NCBI GenBank assembly: GCA_022559845.1
Contig: CM040117.1
Coordinates: 11,866,856 to 11,930,855 of the forward strand
DNA: 64,000 bases
Direction of reading: 5' to 3'
Source: Amorphophallus konjac
Lineage: Eukaryota > Streptophyta > Magnoliopsida > Alismatales > Araceae
Position 1 is the stretch's first letter, and every line of letters begins with the position of its first letter. Of this stretch, positions 21,828 to 32,443 are shown piece after piece. Below the pieces are notes generated by a model. The model saw nothing but the letters and a program-made list of their open reading frames with translations, made no database searches and was not told where the DNA came from. Position numbers and translations under genes: made by a program.

Positions 21828-22571
21828 TCCAAAATCCATAACAAAATAGAAAATTCAAAACAAAAATCCCAAAAAAAATCAAAAAATCAAAGAAAATCAA
21901 CAGTCTGGCAGCTGCCATGCATTTCACTCTCCATCCTTTATGTATGTTAAGGTTAGGTTGCATTAAAGCTTCGGTGGGTTAGGACTTTGATCTACCGGAA
22001 CCGAGGAGAATTCCGTCTAGCTAAGCTGATGCTCTAAGGGGCAAGCAATATGCACACACTCACATGCTTTCAATACATGGCAACAACCTACAACGGGTGA
22101 CTATCTCGAAGATTTATGGAAGACTCCAATATCCTCCTTTTCTTCTCTACTCGACCGATCAAGACAGTCGGCGCTCTTAAGGCCTTGAGCTCAGCAGCTG
22201 AAACATGATGCCCTCAAGTGAGAGTAGGACTCACCTTCTCTTCAAAAGTGAGACCAGAGCACGTGAAGAGGGCAGTGTCCCCGCAGGTAAAAAAAAAAAT
22301 CAAAGTCAAAAGGGTGCAAAACCCAAATTTCAAAATTCCAAGCAAAGGAAAAAAGAATGAAAGAAAGAAAAATCCCAAAAGGGAACAAGTGAAAAAGCCT
22401 AGTCGTGACCGTGCCTGGTCAAGATAAAGAAAGCCCTACAAATCAAGTCCAATTCAAGGGGCAACACAAAGCATAACATTTCAAAGGTGGTCCGAAATCA
22501 CCGAAAGGGTGGAGTGAACTAAGCTCGCTCATAGCTCATCATTTTAACGGCTTTGCTGATCCTCTTGTGAA
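21828..22571 (+). other. Non-coding part of N1 after the G-patch ORF
   Basis: A-rich stretches (21838-21900, 22290-22380) and no convincing ORF. The matching segment of copy 2 is 59199-59944. Confidence 0.6.
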
Positions 22572-22576
22572 GTTTA

Positions 22577-24739
22577 TGATGAGGACATCACCTGCTATCC
22601 CCTTTGTTCGAGGATCCCGATGCTCGCCAACTATGCTACATCTTGTTCGCCACTATATTTCGAGTCATATGATGTAATTTTCATTTTCTTATCATGTACT
22701 TTTCCTTTTATTTGAGTCCAATACCTAGGTTAGGTATCTATTTACCTAAGTCTAGAGTCATTATGATGGTTAATGGGCCCAATTATATGGGCTAGGCCCA
22801 GGGGCGCCCCCTTCCCCTTGGTTAAGTGTTAGTAGTCTAAAAGTCAGGGACTTATGTGAAAATGTGGGACTCATATAAATAGGACCCCAATCCCTCATTT
22901 GGAAGCTAATGAAGTATTGATAAAAAGTTTGCCACAAGGATTTCACCTCCCCAAGACCCATTACTCCCCTTTAGTGTCTCCACTTCCCAGGCAACCTTTC
23001 CCCTTCCCCATACAACCTTCCACCTTCCCAAGGGAGAATCCCTTCCCCCAAGCTCCCTTCCCCTCCCCAAAGCAACCCTTCCCATCCCCTAGGCCCCCCC
23101 ATTAACCCTTCCATTAATCCACCACCCACACCCAAGAGACACCCCCCATTCCCCTAGGCCATTTGCGCCCCCACCATCCACCACCTCCCATCCCATTCCC
23201 CACACCAGGTCCGCCCCCTGCCAACCCCCCCCTCTCTCCTCTCACACCCCCAAACCTCCCTCCCACATCCACAACCAGCAACCTTCCACCCCTCTTTGCT
23301 ACCCCTCCATCCCTTACCTTCCCATCTCCACCAACAACCCCCCCTTCTTGTAACACTGCCCAGTTTGCAGGTAGCAGATTGGGACCCGACTTGCAGAACC
23401 TGCCTCGGGGTCATACGGAATCACCTGAAGACGTACCATACATCATCGGAAAGATCGTCGAGATATCTTCGCAGCCGAGGTGGCCTCGCCGGCATCCGAC
23501 ATCCCTACTGTCCGGAGGGTTCATTCTCGTCCGACTGCGCAACCGGGACCTGAACCTGGACCAAAGCTGCAGTGCAGAAGCTACCACGGCCACACCCCTC
23601 AATTTCTGAAGGCTCCACTTGGCCGAGAGCTGCTACCACAAGGCATCCACCATCACCAACAAGCGGCGTCCCTTTCGGCATCAGGAAAAGCCTTTTCCAA
23701 TTTTTCTCTCCCGGGTGCGCAGAACAGATCGTTCGGGTCCTACCCTGACCCCCCTCACTCAACGTACTCCTACTCGCCACCCCGACATCGTCTGGTGCTC
23801 TGCTTGGTTTCTGCTCTAAGAAGACTCGTCCACGGTCGTCCTCGACTTGGTCTCACATCAATTGGACTTGGGGAGCGGCCGTGGCACCTACGTCAAGCAG
23901 CTGCAACACTCTGGGCCGTCCTGAACCAGAGCGCAGGGCACCTGCTCCAGGGTCCGCTCCGACCAGTGGCGACATGGGAGCCATCCACCAAAATTCACAG
24001 GCGTTCTTGGGTCCGTCAGCGATGTTTCGGCGCTGGTTTCATTGACTTCCGAGTTTGGTGGAGTGTGTGGCAGAATCAACATCGCCTCCCTATCCGGTCA
24101 TTCCAGAACCGGGCAGATCATCCGGCACTTGCTTAAGTTAATCCCCCCCTCCCCGCCTGGCCGGCCTAGCGCCCCTCCCTGTGTGGAGGTAGTGTTTTCT
24201 TGTACCCTACTCTCCCCACCCCGAGTTTCCCCTCCTGCGTGAGGAGTAGTGCATGTATTAGCAGGTCCTCGGCCGAAGCGACATCAGCGCGGCGTGCGGG
24301 TAGCCCACGCTTCCCCGCTCGCCCTCGTCTCCGGCCGGGATCGGTGTCTTCACACCGATCAGGTGAGCCACTCACACTACTCTTTGCTAGATTCCTTTGC
24401 TTAATTAGTATTGCATCTTAGTACCGTCGGCGTTAAGAGAGTGCCCGAACCCGAATTATCATTTAATTACGTGACTACCGCGGGTGAGCTGTGAGAGTGA
24501 CATTACAACCCACGCCCTCGGCGTGCTGGCCGCCCTTGATATTGGGCATCCCTGGCCCATTGGGGTCCATCCCTAGCTGGCCATACCCTTGGAACCTTGA
24601 GGTCCAACCTCGGACCCTCACCGCCATCGCCGGTCCACCTACGGACCCGAGTGTGCCAACGCGAGTGAGTCCGCTTGTGTGACATTGCCAAATTATTGTG
24701 TTGCTTGCAAATCTAGGTTCGAGGAGTGGTGTCACATCA
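22577..24739 (+). repeat. Solo LTR of an unidentified element (LTR-X), target duplication GTTTA
   Basis: It begins TGATGAGGAC and ends GTGTCACATCA (2163 bp), flanked by GTTTA at 22572-22576 and 24740-24744. N1 copy 2 has a single GTTTA with no insert at about 59945-59949. A TATA box (TATAAATA) at 22874-22881 and the direction of nearby motifs suggest plus orientation. A C-rich tract with many CCCTTCCCC-like runs covers about 22970-23345. No coding domain is seen. The family is not recognised. Confidence 0.88.
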
Positions 24740-26149
24740 GTTTATCCCCTACATTCTTTTATTTTTGAGGACTCGGAATCCAATGGAAACTCCGAAGGAT
24801 ATAACTCTGTTGACGGCTTGTAGCCATTTTTCAAAAGCACACTATATGATTGTCTACCCCGAAAGAACAAAAGCTTTTGCTACAAGAAATCTCCATGTTT
24901 CTGGTATGTCAATGTTCTCATCCCATTTAGTGTCTTCTTTCATCAACCTCGGGCTTGTTGTGTAGTGGATAGCGGATCTAGAGGGGAGGGGTGAATAGAT
25001 CAGCCCCACTTTTCGTAATGTGGCCCTCTATATAGCTAGTTAAAATAAATTGCAGCGGAATAGAAACTAGCTTCCAAGTATGCTATGATTCACTTAGCAA
25101 GATAAGCAAGATATATAATAATTCGATCCTAAGCATGCACCTAGAATGATTCAATCACACAAGCAAACCACGCTAGATAGGATTTTTAAGGTGGTTCGGA
25201 CTGAATCCTCAGCCCTACGTCCACCCCTCACCAAAATCCGGTGAGGCTTCACTTGTGCAGCGCACCAAACCGCAAATCGGAAACTACCGATTGCCTTCCT
25301 ACTCACCACCTGGTAGGGACGTCAACTGCAAATTGGAACACCCTCCAATTACCTTCCTACTAACCGCCGGTAGGGATGAATCACACTTTCAATGTTTAAT
25401 AATAATGAAAATGAAACAAATGTGAAGGAACTAAAACAAGAGATTGAGTTATGAGTGAAAATGAATTGGCCCTTGTATGAAGTGTTGATCAGCAACAAGG
25501 CTCCTCTTGGCTTCAACTCAATCTTCTTGATTCACCCTTGATTGGATGAATGTTCTTCACGGAGTACTGTTCACGTGAACAGTACCTCTTCCTTCAATTC
25601 TTCTCTCTTGATCTTCTCTTTGAATTTCTTTGAATGAATGAAGGAGATGATGAAGCTACCTTGAATCTTAATTGCTTCTTTAGCTTCTAGGAGTTTGAAT
25701 GCTTGAAATATCACCTTGAATGAACTTGAAAGTTCTTGAATGGATGAAGATGATTTCCCTTGAAGAACTTGAATCAAACCGGCTTCCTTGGATCACTTTG
25801 ATAGCCTTGCTTTGATGTAATCTTCCTTGAAGATTGCTGGCTTTGATTTGAGCTTGATTCCCCTTTGATTGGATGAAGAACACCTTCACGAACTACTGTT
25901 CACGTGAACAGTAGCTCGTCTCCAAGCTCTCTTGCAACCTCCCTTGCAGCCACCCTTGTAACCCCTTGAAGCATTAGGTTTTCCATCCCCTCATGTGTTG
26001 GTTTTATAACCCTTGAATGGTCCATAGATGCCCCCTAGACCAGATCCACAAATCATGGAAGATTAGGTAAGATTTGATTAAATAAATCCATGGAAAGGGG
26101 CTAGCCACGAGGTTGATTTCGAAGTCAAACAAGGCTGCATCGGGGCTGG

Positions 26150-26465
26150 CGGTCGACCGGAATTCATGGGCCGGTCGACCGGAACCTGCTGCAGCTAGAA
26201 CGTTTCGGCTCTGGCAAAACCGGTCGACCGGACGCCTGGGGGCGGTCGACCGAAAACTGTAACAACATCATCATTTCGGTTCTGGGAAAATCGGTCGACC
26301 GGAAAAGTAGGGGCGGTCGACCGAAATCTGTAATTCCTGGAGTGTTTCGTTTCTGGAAGAATCGGTCGACCGGAAAGGCAGGGGCGGTCGATCGAAATCT
26401 GTAAAACGTGGAATTCTTAGGCTTTGGCAAATCTGGTCGACCGGCCAAGGTGTGTAGGTCGACTG
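26150..26465. repeat. Five 71 bp tandem repeats, each with two GGTCGACC palindromes
   Basis: The core CGGTCGACCG starts at 26150, 26221, 26292, 26363 and 26434, each exactly 71 bp after the previous one. A second copy follows each 21-23 bp later. Between pairs a block with GTTTCGG/TTTCGTTTCTGG recurs. Some copies are mutated (GGTCGATCG, GGTCGACTG). Confidence 0.9.
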
Positions 26466-26604
26466 GAAACACCTATACCTGCAAAAATGAAGTGTTAGAC
26501 CAATGAAACATGTTCATAAGTCAAGAAATTCATGTCCTCATCAATTTCAAGTATTTTGGGATTGAAATCAACTTAGAATATGCTTTGAGCATTTCTAAAT
26601 TTTG

Positions 26605-26705
26605 TTCCGGGGGCTCCGCCCCCGGAAACCCCCGCAAGGGGCGCTGCCCCCTTGACCCCCGCGACCTGACCGGGCAGGTCGATCCGCGTGCGAGGGCGCA
26701 ACATT
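26605..26705. repeat. GC-rich stem-loop island in SIRE-type solo LTR
   Basis: A perfect inverted repeat (arms TTCCGGGGGC and GCCCCCGGAA, 26605-26627) is followed by CCCCCGCAAGGGG-like hairpins, inside otherwise AT-rich DNA. Confidence 0.7.
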
Positions 26706-26937
26706 GAGCTTTCACGTTCGCCATTTCCACTTGATTCCTTGTCCATTCATTGGCGCACCTATCATGAACAAAAACATCACATATGTCAATCACATGAAAG
26801 TGAAAAACATCAATGACTAATAGTGTTTAGCCAATATCAAAACCAAGAATACCACAGAACTCATATGACCATAGAATGATGTCGAATGACCCAAGTGACC
26901 ATATGAACTCAAATGACCATAGGGGCACAACAGGGCT

Positions 26938-29050
26938 TAGGTCAATGCATGCGCGTCACCTATCGGTGCGACGGCGTCTGATTCCGGGTCAGTGTCGCGT
27001 GGTTGGCCATTAGGGTTCCAAGGTGTTCCATCATATATCATCGAAGGTTGTGAGGAAATAGACCTGGGTCGGGCAAATCATTTACCTCAAATACTTTTTG
27101 GGTGTATCTCTGCGGTCGGAAGCAACTGGGAGCCTAAGCCTGGCATGACGGCATTGTCATCAGGATAAGTCTTAACCGGTGAGACCATCATTCGAGGAGT
27201 ATAGAGGCCCAAATTAACCTAGATATGCGCTCAGGATATCTGGAAGGTTGTAGAAAGAGCCTATCCTTCCATCGTTGTTGTGATGTCTCATGGGCATTTG
27301 CCAGACGTTGGCCAAAAATATCAAAAATATGTCAAAAATCCACAAAAAGGTCAAGATATTTAATTTCAACAAAAAATTGAAATATATCAAAACCTCCAAA
27401 AAAATCTGAATATTCCAAAAGAAACCCAAAAAAATGGGGGGGCATCTCTCCAATTCTTGCATCCCACACCACACTACCTCATTTCCTTTATCACTACCTC
27501 ACAACTGCGAACCCCAAAGGCTACTCCCCTTTCTTCATCCCATCCCACCAGGGGATTTATACTTGCATTGCTACCAACCCAAACTAGGGGCAAATTGCAC
27601 TTCCATCTGCCCATCCAAGCTTGCCAAATCCCTGGCTACCTTGTTCGGAGGTAGAGTATTCCTCTCTCCTTTGCTTTCCATGAATCTTAATGGCATTCGA
27701 ACTCCGCCAGCTCGGCACTTCAACTGGAGTCCTAAGCAAATGAAACCTTCATATCACTTGATTTTCAACAGTTGCCTTGTTGCATTACCATACCCTTTTT
27801 CTAACTTTTTCTACACCATATCCCCCTGATTGGACAAACGTCCTACCTATGTTAGCAGGTCCAGGACAGACTTCGGCTATGGAGCTTGAACTATCCTGTT
27901 GTTAGTCTTCCCCCAACCAGACACCTTGCTGGAGTTAATTGATGTGCTAGGTGAAGTTAGCGTAGACCCCCTTATCATCGGGAGTGATCACCTCCGGGGA
28001 CGTGCTTATGCCCTAGTGACCATTCCCGCGGAATTCAATTATGTCCATTAGGCTCACTGTAAAGCCAAAGGATGATGTTTGCTTTCCTCACTTACTTACC
28101 TTAGTGAATGCTTCCTCTTTGAATGCTTATTTATTTGTGAACTTCACTAATGTGTGTTTATGCAGCTGCAGGTCACATAGCATCGGGATTCGCTCTTCAT
28201 CGCGCTCCCCTACTATTATATATACTATATTATATAGATCCCAGAGGCTAATAACTTCGGGCACATAAACTCTGAGTTCCTCTCTAATAAAAACAATGAG
28301 GGGTTTATGTTCCCTAAGTTATTTGATGGCCGTTTGGTTTCATGATTGACCTCGGGATGACGGACTCGTCGGACTCTTGACCGACGTCTTTCTCGGAGCC
28401 AGACAATATTACCTCTAGATATGCATTAGATAGGTTTTTCCCTTTTAAACCCAGCATGCATCATATAGGTCACTTTTAGTCCCACCGTCAATCATACAAA
28501 AAATGCATTCAACAAGCATGGCATACATTCATGCAGCAAGAAGGAGACAAGGGTCGAGAGAAGGGTTTGCCCTTGGCTTGCCCTGGACTCTATCCCTCTT
28601 TTGTCAATCACCTAAGTTCTTCAATTCCATCACTTTTTCATTGTCTACCTTATTCCACTCCGATTCTACAAGTCGAGAGTGTGTTTTGCATGCGATCGTC
28701 ATGAGTGTTCTGAGATTTTAAGGTCATTTTCACCTTATCCTAATTGTGTTACTTACTCCTATTTTAGGTGTCTTGTATCTCCTTGAGCACTGGCTTGCGC
28801 TTTCGTCCCCTCAAGTCCCGAAGCGCTGCTAGGGGGTCCCACTGGACTGTAGATACAAGCCCTCTTAGATTACTTTTCCTTCCTTCCTCCCTTTTGAATG
28901 ACCTCTCTGGTCCCATTATGCTTGTCCATTCTTATGCGAAGCTCAATCTCAGCTCAAGAATCTCCTTGAGCGGGATGTCCATATTAGGCTTGTTTCTTTA
29001 CCGAAACACCCATTTATCAGTCCACCGGGCTCCCCTGCAGAACGGGCGTT
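26938..29050 (+). other. Non-coding 3' part of N1 copy 1
   Basis: I see no known domain. An A-rich stretch with repeated CAAAAAT and ATATCAAAA words lies at 27310-27430, and an AT-rich palindromic stretch (TATATACTATATTATATAG) at about 28210-28230. The copy 2 counterpart is 60160-62275. Confidence 0.55.
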
Positions 29051-29063
29051 CTGGAGGGGCATT
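29051..29063 (+). promoter_or_regulatory. Polypurine tract of N1 copy 1
   Basis: CTGGAGGGGCATT lies directly before the 3' LTR start TGTAGATGCC. This sets N1 on the plus strand. Confidence 0.75.
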
Positions 29064-30472
29064 TGTAGATGCCTAATTTTGGACATCTCGTGGACCCTTT
29101 GTTTAGCCATCATAGAAGTGACACCTTTCTTCTTGGTTGATTGAGATTGTGGAGTCTCATCCTTGTTTAGGTAGGCTCCACACTGTCCCTTCGCGGATCC
29201 AACTTCGCGGTAAGTTGGCGGGGGGTTCGGGGGCGTGAGCCCCCGAGGTGATTTTTTTGAGGTCCTATAGGTGATTCTATCCATTCTCTGCCCTGATCCC
29301 AGGGCGGCCAAGGTGCTGGCCGCCCACATCCCTGGGTGACCAGACACCTGGCCGCCCAGCCCATTCTAGGGCGGCCAGAACCCTGGCCACCCACCATCCT
29401 AGGTGGCCACAAGGTTGGCCGCCCAACTCCTTCAAGGTGGCCAGACTGCTGGCCGCCCTCACCCTCGAGGTGGCCGTCGACCTGGCCGCCCAGCTCTTTT
29501 GGACGGTCAGTACCTTGGCCTCCCCCTAATAACTACAGTCAAACCCCACGATCTGTCCACTTTGGGCACGTTCTCCGAAACCGCTCCCACTCTGGGAGGT
29601 TCCAAGCTCACGTAGCTTGCATGTAATCTCTATTTTCGAATGTTTTTGGATGGAATTCCCCCACATACAAAACTCCGTTCCGAACCATCTCATAGGGGGG
29701 ATCCTTTTCGGTGAGGGGGTTGGATATTTTCTCACGAGGCTTTGGACATTTTGGAGGAGGAGAGGTTGCTAGTTCAAGGGAGAGAGTTGTGAGCACGAGA
29801 GCATCCTTCTGGACCTTCCCCTAGCAACAGAATCCCAAGTCGGAGAGCTCCGCCGTGGGAGAGCCCAGTTGCTGGGGGCGGCCATCAACATGGCCGCCCA
29901 CCACCCTTGAGCGACCAGCAACCTGGCCGCCCTCTGTTGGTTGACGGGAAAACCCCGTGTTTCTTCCTCTATTCCTTATCTTGTTCCCTTTTATTTTATT
30001 TTACTGCATTGCATGCATATTAGCCTTGCCTAGATCCTATTTCAAAGTGGTTTTTCTTACCCAAAACATAGGGAAGGCGGATGGTCGAAAGTCTCGGCCA
30101 TCCCCCTTCTCGCCCCCCTCCCTGGTACGATCACCACCATTTGTATGTTTCCTTTACTTCTATGAGCATATTCTACCCTTTATCAGTCTAATGGTTTCTT
30201 TGTTTGCTGGTTAATTTTACAGGAACTTCGTCATCGACTCGCAGGGCTCCTTACTCTTGGCCGGCCAAGAGCGAGGACAGAAGAACCCACCATCTCCCCG
30301 TTCCTAAGGCGTTCACGATCATTCTACTCCTGTGAGGTTCAGGTAAACACCTCTGGCGATCACATCATTTCTTCATTTCTAACCTGTGCACTGTAGGTAG
30401 CAACAGCACAAATTCGGGAGGCCACACCATAGCGACCGTACGCGGACGGACGCCACCCTTCCGGCCCCTACA
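29064..30472 (+). repeat. 3' LTR of N1 copy 1
   Basis: TGTAGATGCC...GGCCCCTACA, 1409 bp. It contains a stem-loop TCGGGGGCGTGAGCCCCCGA (29227-29246), a palindrome array (29304-29522) and two more units at 29878-29930. The 5' LTR is truncated, so LTR divergence can only be measured on 137 bp. Confidence 0.88.
29304..29930. repeat. GGCGGCCA/TGGCCGCC palindrome array in N1 LTR
   Basis: Units of 20 nt start at 29304, 29336, 29371, 29403, 29437, 29470 and 29503 (32-35 nt apart), and at 29878 and 29911 (33 nt apart). Examples are GCGGCCAAGGTGCTGGCCGC and GTGGCCACAAGGTTGGCCGC. Copy 2 has the same array (about 62577-62800). Confidence 0.88.
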
Positions 30473-30477
30473 CCCGT

Positions 30478-32443
30478 CCAAGCTCCGCCCGATTCGAACC
30501 CCGGTTCAATGGCTAGACAACCTACCCCGAGGCAGCCCTCAGCCTGCCAGTTACCATCGGCACCCCTCTTAAGATCGTTTCGATTATGGTGGATTTCATA
30601 GTGATTAAGAGGATGTCGACCTATAATGCCATCTTCGGCCGGGGTATCCTCAGCTGAACAAAGGCAGTGCCCTCCACCTATCACCAAAAAATGAAATTTC
30701 CCACCAAAAATGGCATCGGGGAAGTCCGGGGTAACTAGGCAATAACTAGGAGGTGCTACATAACCTCGGTTGAAGCCGTAAAGCCAGAAGGGAAAAAGAA
30801 AGGGGCTGAGGGAACCGAGGATGGACCGGCAACATCCGAGCCTGGTGGCAAATTGCTGACAGTCTTCCTCAGGAACAACCCGGCCCTAGGAGTAAGGATT
30901 GGGGCTGATTTACCACCTGATGTATGAGAGCGATATAAAAATTTCCTTTCGGAGTACACTCAAGTCTTCGCCTTGTCTGATGAGCACCTTCCCGGGATTC
31001 CTAGGGAAATGGTAGTACATAAGCTTAACCTCGACCCTCCGGTAAAACCCATCCAACAACGTAGAAGAAAGCATGCCCCAGAGTGGCAGGCGATCATCAA
31101 AGAACATATTATCAAGGGAAATAAAACCAGCCTATTTCGACCAGTCCTTTGCCCGACATGGCTCGCCAATGTCGTCTTGGTACCAAAAGCCTCGGGCAAA
31201 TGGTGAATGTGCGTGGACTTCACCGACCTCAACAAGGCCACTCCGAAAGATTGTTACCCGCTACCGAGCATCGACCAACTAGTCGACTCGACCTCTGGTA
31301 ACAAGCTGCTCAACTTTCTAAGCACCTACTCCGGCTACCATCAGATCAAAATGAACCCAGCGGATGTCGAAAAGACCGCCTTCATCACCGTCTTCGGCGT
31401 CTACTGCTACACCCGAATGCCCTTCGGGTTAAAGAACGCTGGAGCAACGTACCCGCGATCATCAAAGAATAGATTATCAAGGGAAAGAAAACCGGCCTAT
31501 TTCGACCAGTCCATTACCTGATATGGCTCGCCAATGTCGTATTGGTACCAAAAGCCTCGGGCAAATGGCGAATGTGCGTGGACTTCACCGACCTCAACAT
31601 GGCCACTCCGAAAGATTATTACCTGTTACCGAGCATCAACCAGCTAGTCGACTCGACCTTTGGTAACAAGCTGCTCAGCTTTCTAGACGCCTACTCCAGC
31701 TACCATAAGATCCGAATGGACCCAGTAGATGTCAAAATGACCGCCTTCATCACCGACTTCGACGTCTACTGCCACACCCGAATGCCCTTCGGGTTAAAGA
31801 ACGCTGGGGCAACGTACCAGTGGCTGATCAACCTCATCTTCAAAAGACAAATCATTCGGAACGTCGAAGCCTACATCGACAACATGCTCGTCAAGACACC
31901 CAAGGCTGAGGACCACGTCACCGACCTAGCAGAGACCTTCGACACCCTGTTAAGACACAACATGAAGCTCAACCCAGCTAAATACGCCTTCGGGGTTCGA
32001 TCCAGGAAATTCTTGGGTTTCCTAGTCACTCAACGCGGGATCGAGGCCAACCCCGACAAAGTTCAGGCCATCCTAAACATGTGGCTGCCCACCTGCGTCA
32101 AAGATTTCCAGCGCCTGACTGGACGAATAGCTGCGCTCAACTGTTTCTTGTCCAGAGCGGCTGAACGATGTCTGCCCTTCTTCAAATTATTGAGAGGGCC
32201 TAAAATGGCATCACTCATGTTCGCCTAGGATGAGGAATGTCAGAAGGCTTTTGCAGAATTGAAGGAGTTTCTGGCTTCACCCCTGATGTTATCAAAACTG
32301 ATCCCGGGCGAACCACTACACCTCTAACTCTCGTCGACCCTTTCAGAGGTGAGCTCTGTCCTGGTTCGAGACGACGCGGAAGTGCAGAGGCCGGTGTATT
32401 ACACTAGCAAGGTGCTCAACGAGGCTGAACGGCAGTACCCCGC
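30478..32443 (+). pseudogene. Protease C-terminus, RT and start of RNase H of T1 copy 1
   Basis: After the N1 insertion the protease resumes (LSLPVTIGTPLK, YNAIFGRGIL, YHQKMKFPT). RT follows with HKLNLDPPVKPIQQ, CVDFTDLNKATPKD, MPFGLKNAGATY, FLGFLVTQRGIEANPDK, and RNase H begins with YYTSKVLNEAERQYP, where the SIRE-type LTR is inserted. The catalytic box reads YIDN instead of YxDD. A 365 bp tandem duplication inside RT also shifts the frame. Stops lie near 30655, 30738, 31204, 31520 and 32228. The gene is dead. Confidence 0.88.
31090..31819 (+). repeat. 365 bp tandem duplication within T1 RT
   Basis: GCGATCATCAAAGAA at 31090 recurs at 31455. Both copies run through GTACCAAAAGCCTCGG and CGGGTTAAAGAACGCTGG. 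Copies differ at scattered bases. 365 is not a multiple of 3, so the frame is lost. Confidence 0.9.

Larger units (their letters stand above)
24956..26932 (-). repeat. Solo LTR of a SIRE-type copia element, target duplication GGGCT
   Basis: It begins TGTTGTGTAG and ends GGCACAACA (TGTTGTG/CACAACA inverted ends, 1977 bp), flanked by GGGCT at 24951-24955 and 26933-26937. N1 copy 2 has the empty site (CCTCGGGCTTAGGTC) near 60160. The block GGACGTAGGG...CCGAACCACC on the minus strand (about 25192-25230) and the GGTCGACC palindromes match the other copia LTRs, in reverse orientation. Confidence 0.88.
20251..30472 (+). mobile_element. Element N1 copy 1, non-autonomous Tat-like LTR element with CCCGT target duplication
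   Basis: It starts TGTAGATGCC and ends GGCCCCTACA, flanked by CCCGT at 20246-20250 and 30473-30477. It lies inside T1 protease. It has a 137 bp remnant of the 5' LTR, a G-patch ORF, long non-coding DNA, a PPT (29051-29063) and a full 3' LTR. No gag, protease, RT or integrase is visible, so it must have depended on another element. Two solo LTRs (22577-24739 and 24956-26932) are nested in it. Without them it would be about 6.07 kb, close to copy 2 (6.11 kb). Confidence 0.9.
15897..32443 (+). mobile_element. Tat-lineage Ty3/gypsy element T1, copy 1, interrupted
   Basis: The plus-strand order is 5' LTR end, PBS (16600), gag, protease and RT/RNase H. The element is split by an Ogre-type solo LTR in gag, by element N1 in protease and by a SIRE-type LTR at 32444. 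Gag (MHLHGAS-type motif MTLHGASDAVKCRAF), the CxxC...H...HTEEC motif and RT fit the Retand-like Tat group. The left end is set by a rise in GC content and is uncertain by tens of bases. The 3' end is missing. Confidence 0.85.

Noticed and set aside
22899..23609. Pro-rich ORFs in the C-rich tract
   Set aside because: Low-complexity CCC-rich DNA inside the LTR-X solo LTR. The reading frames follow from base composition.
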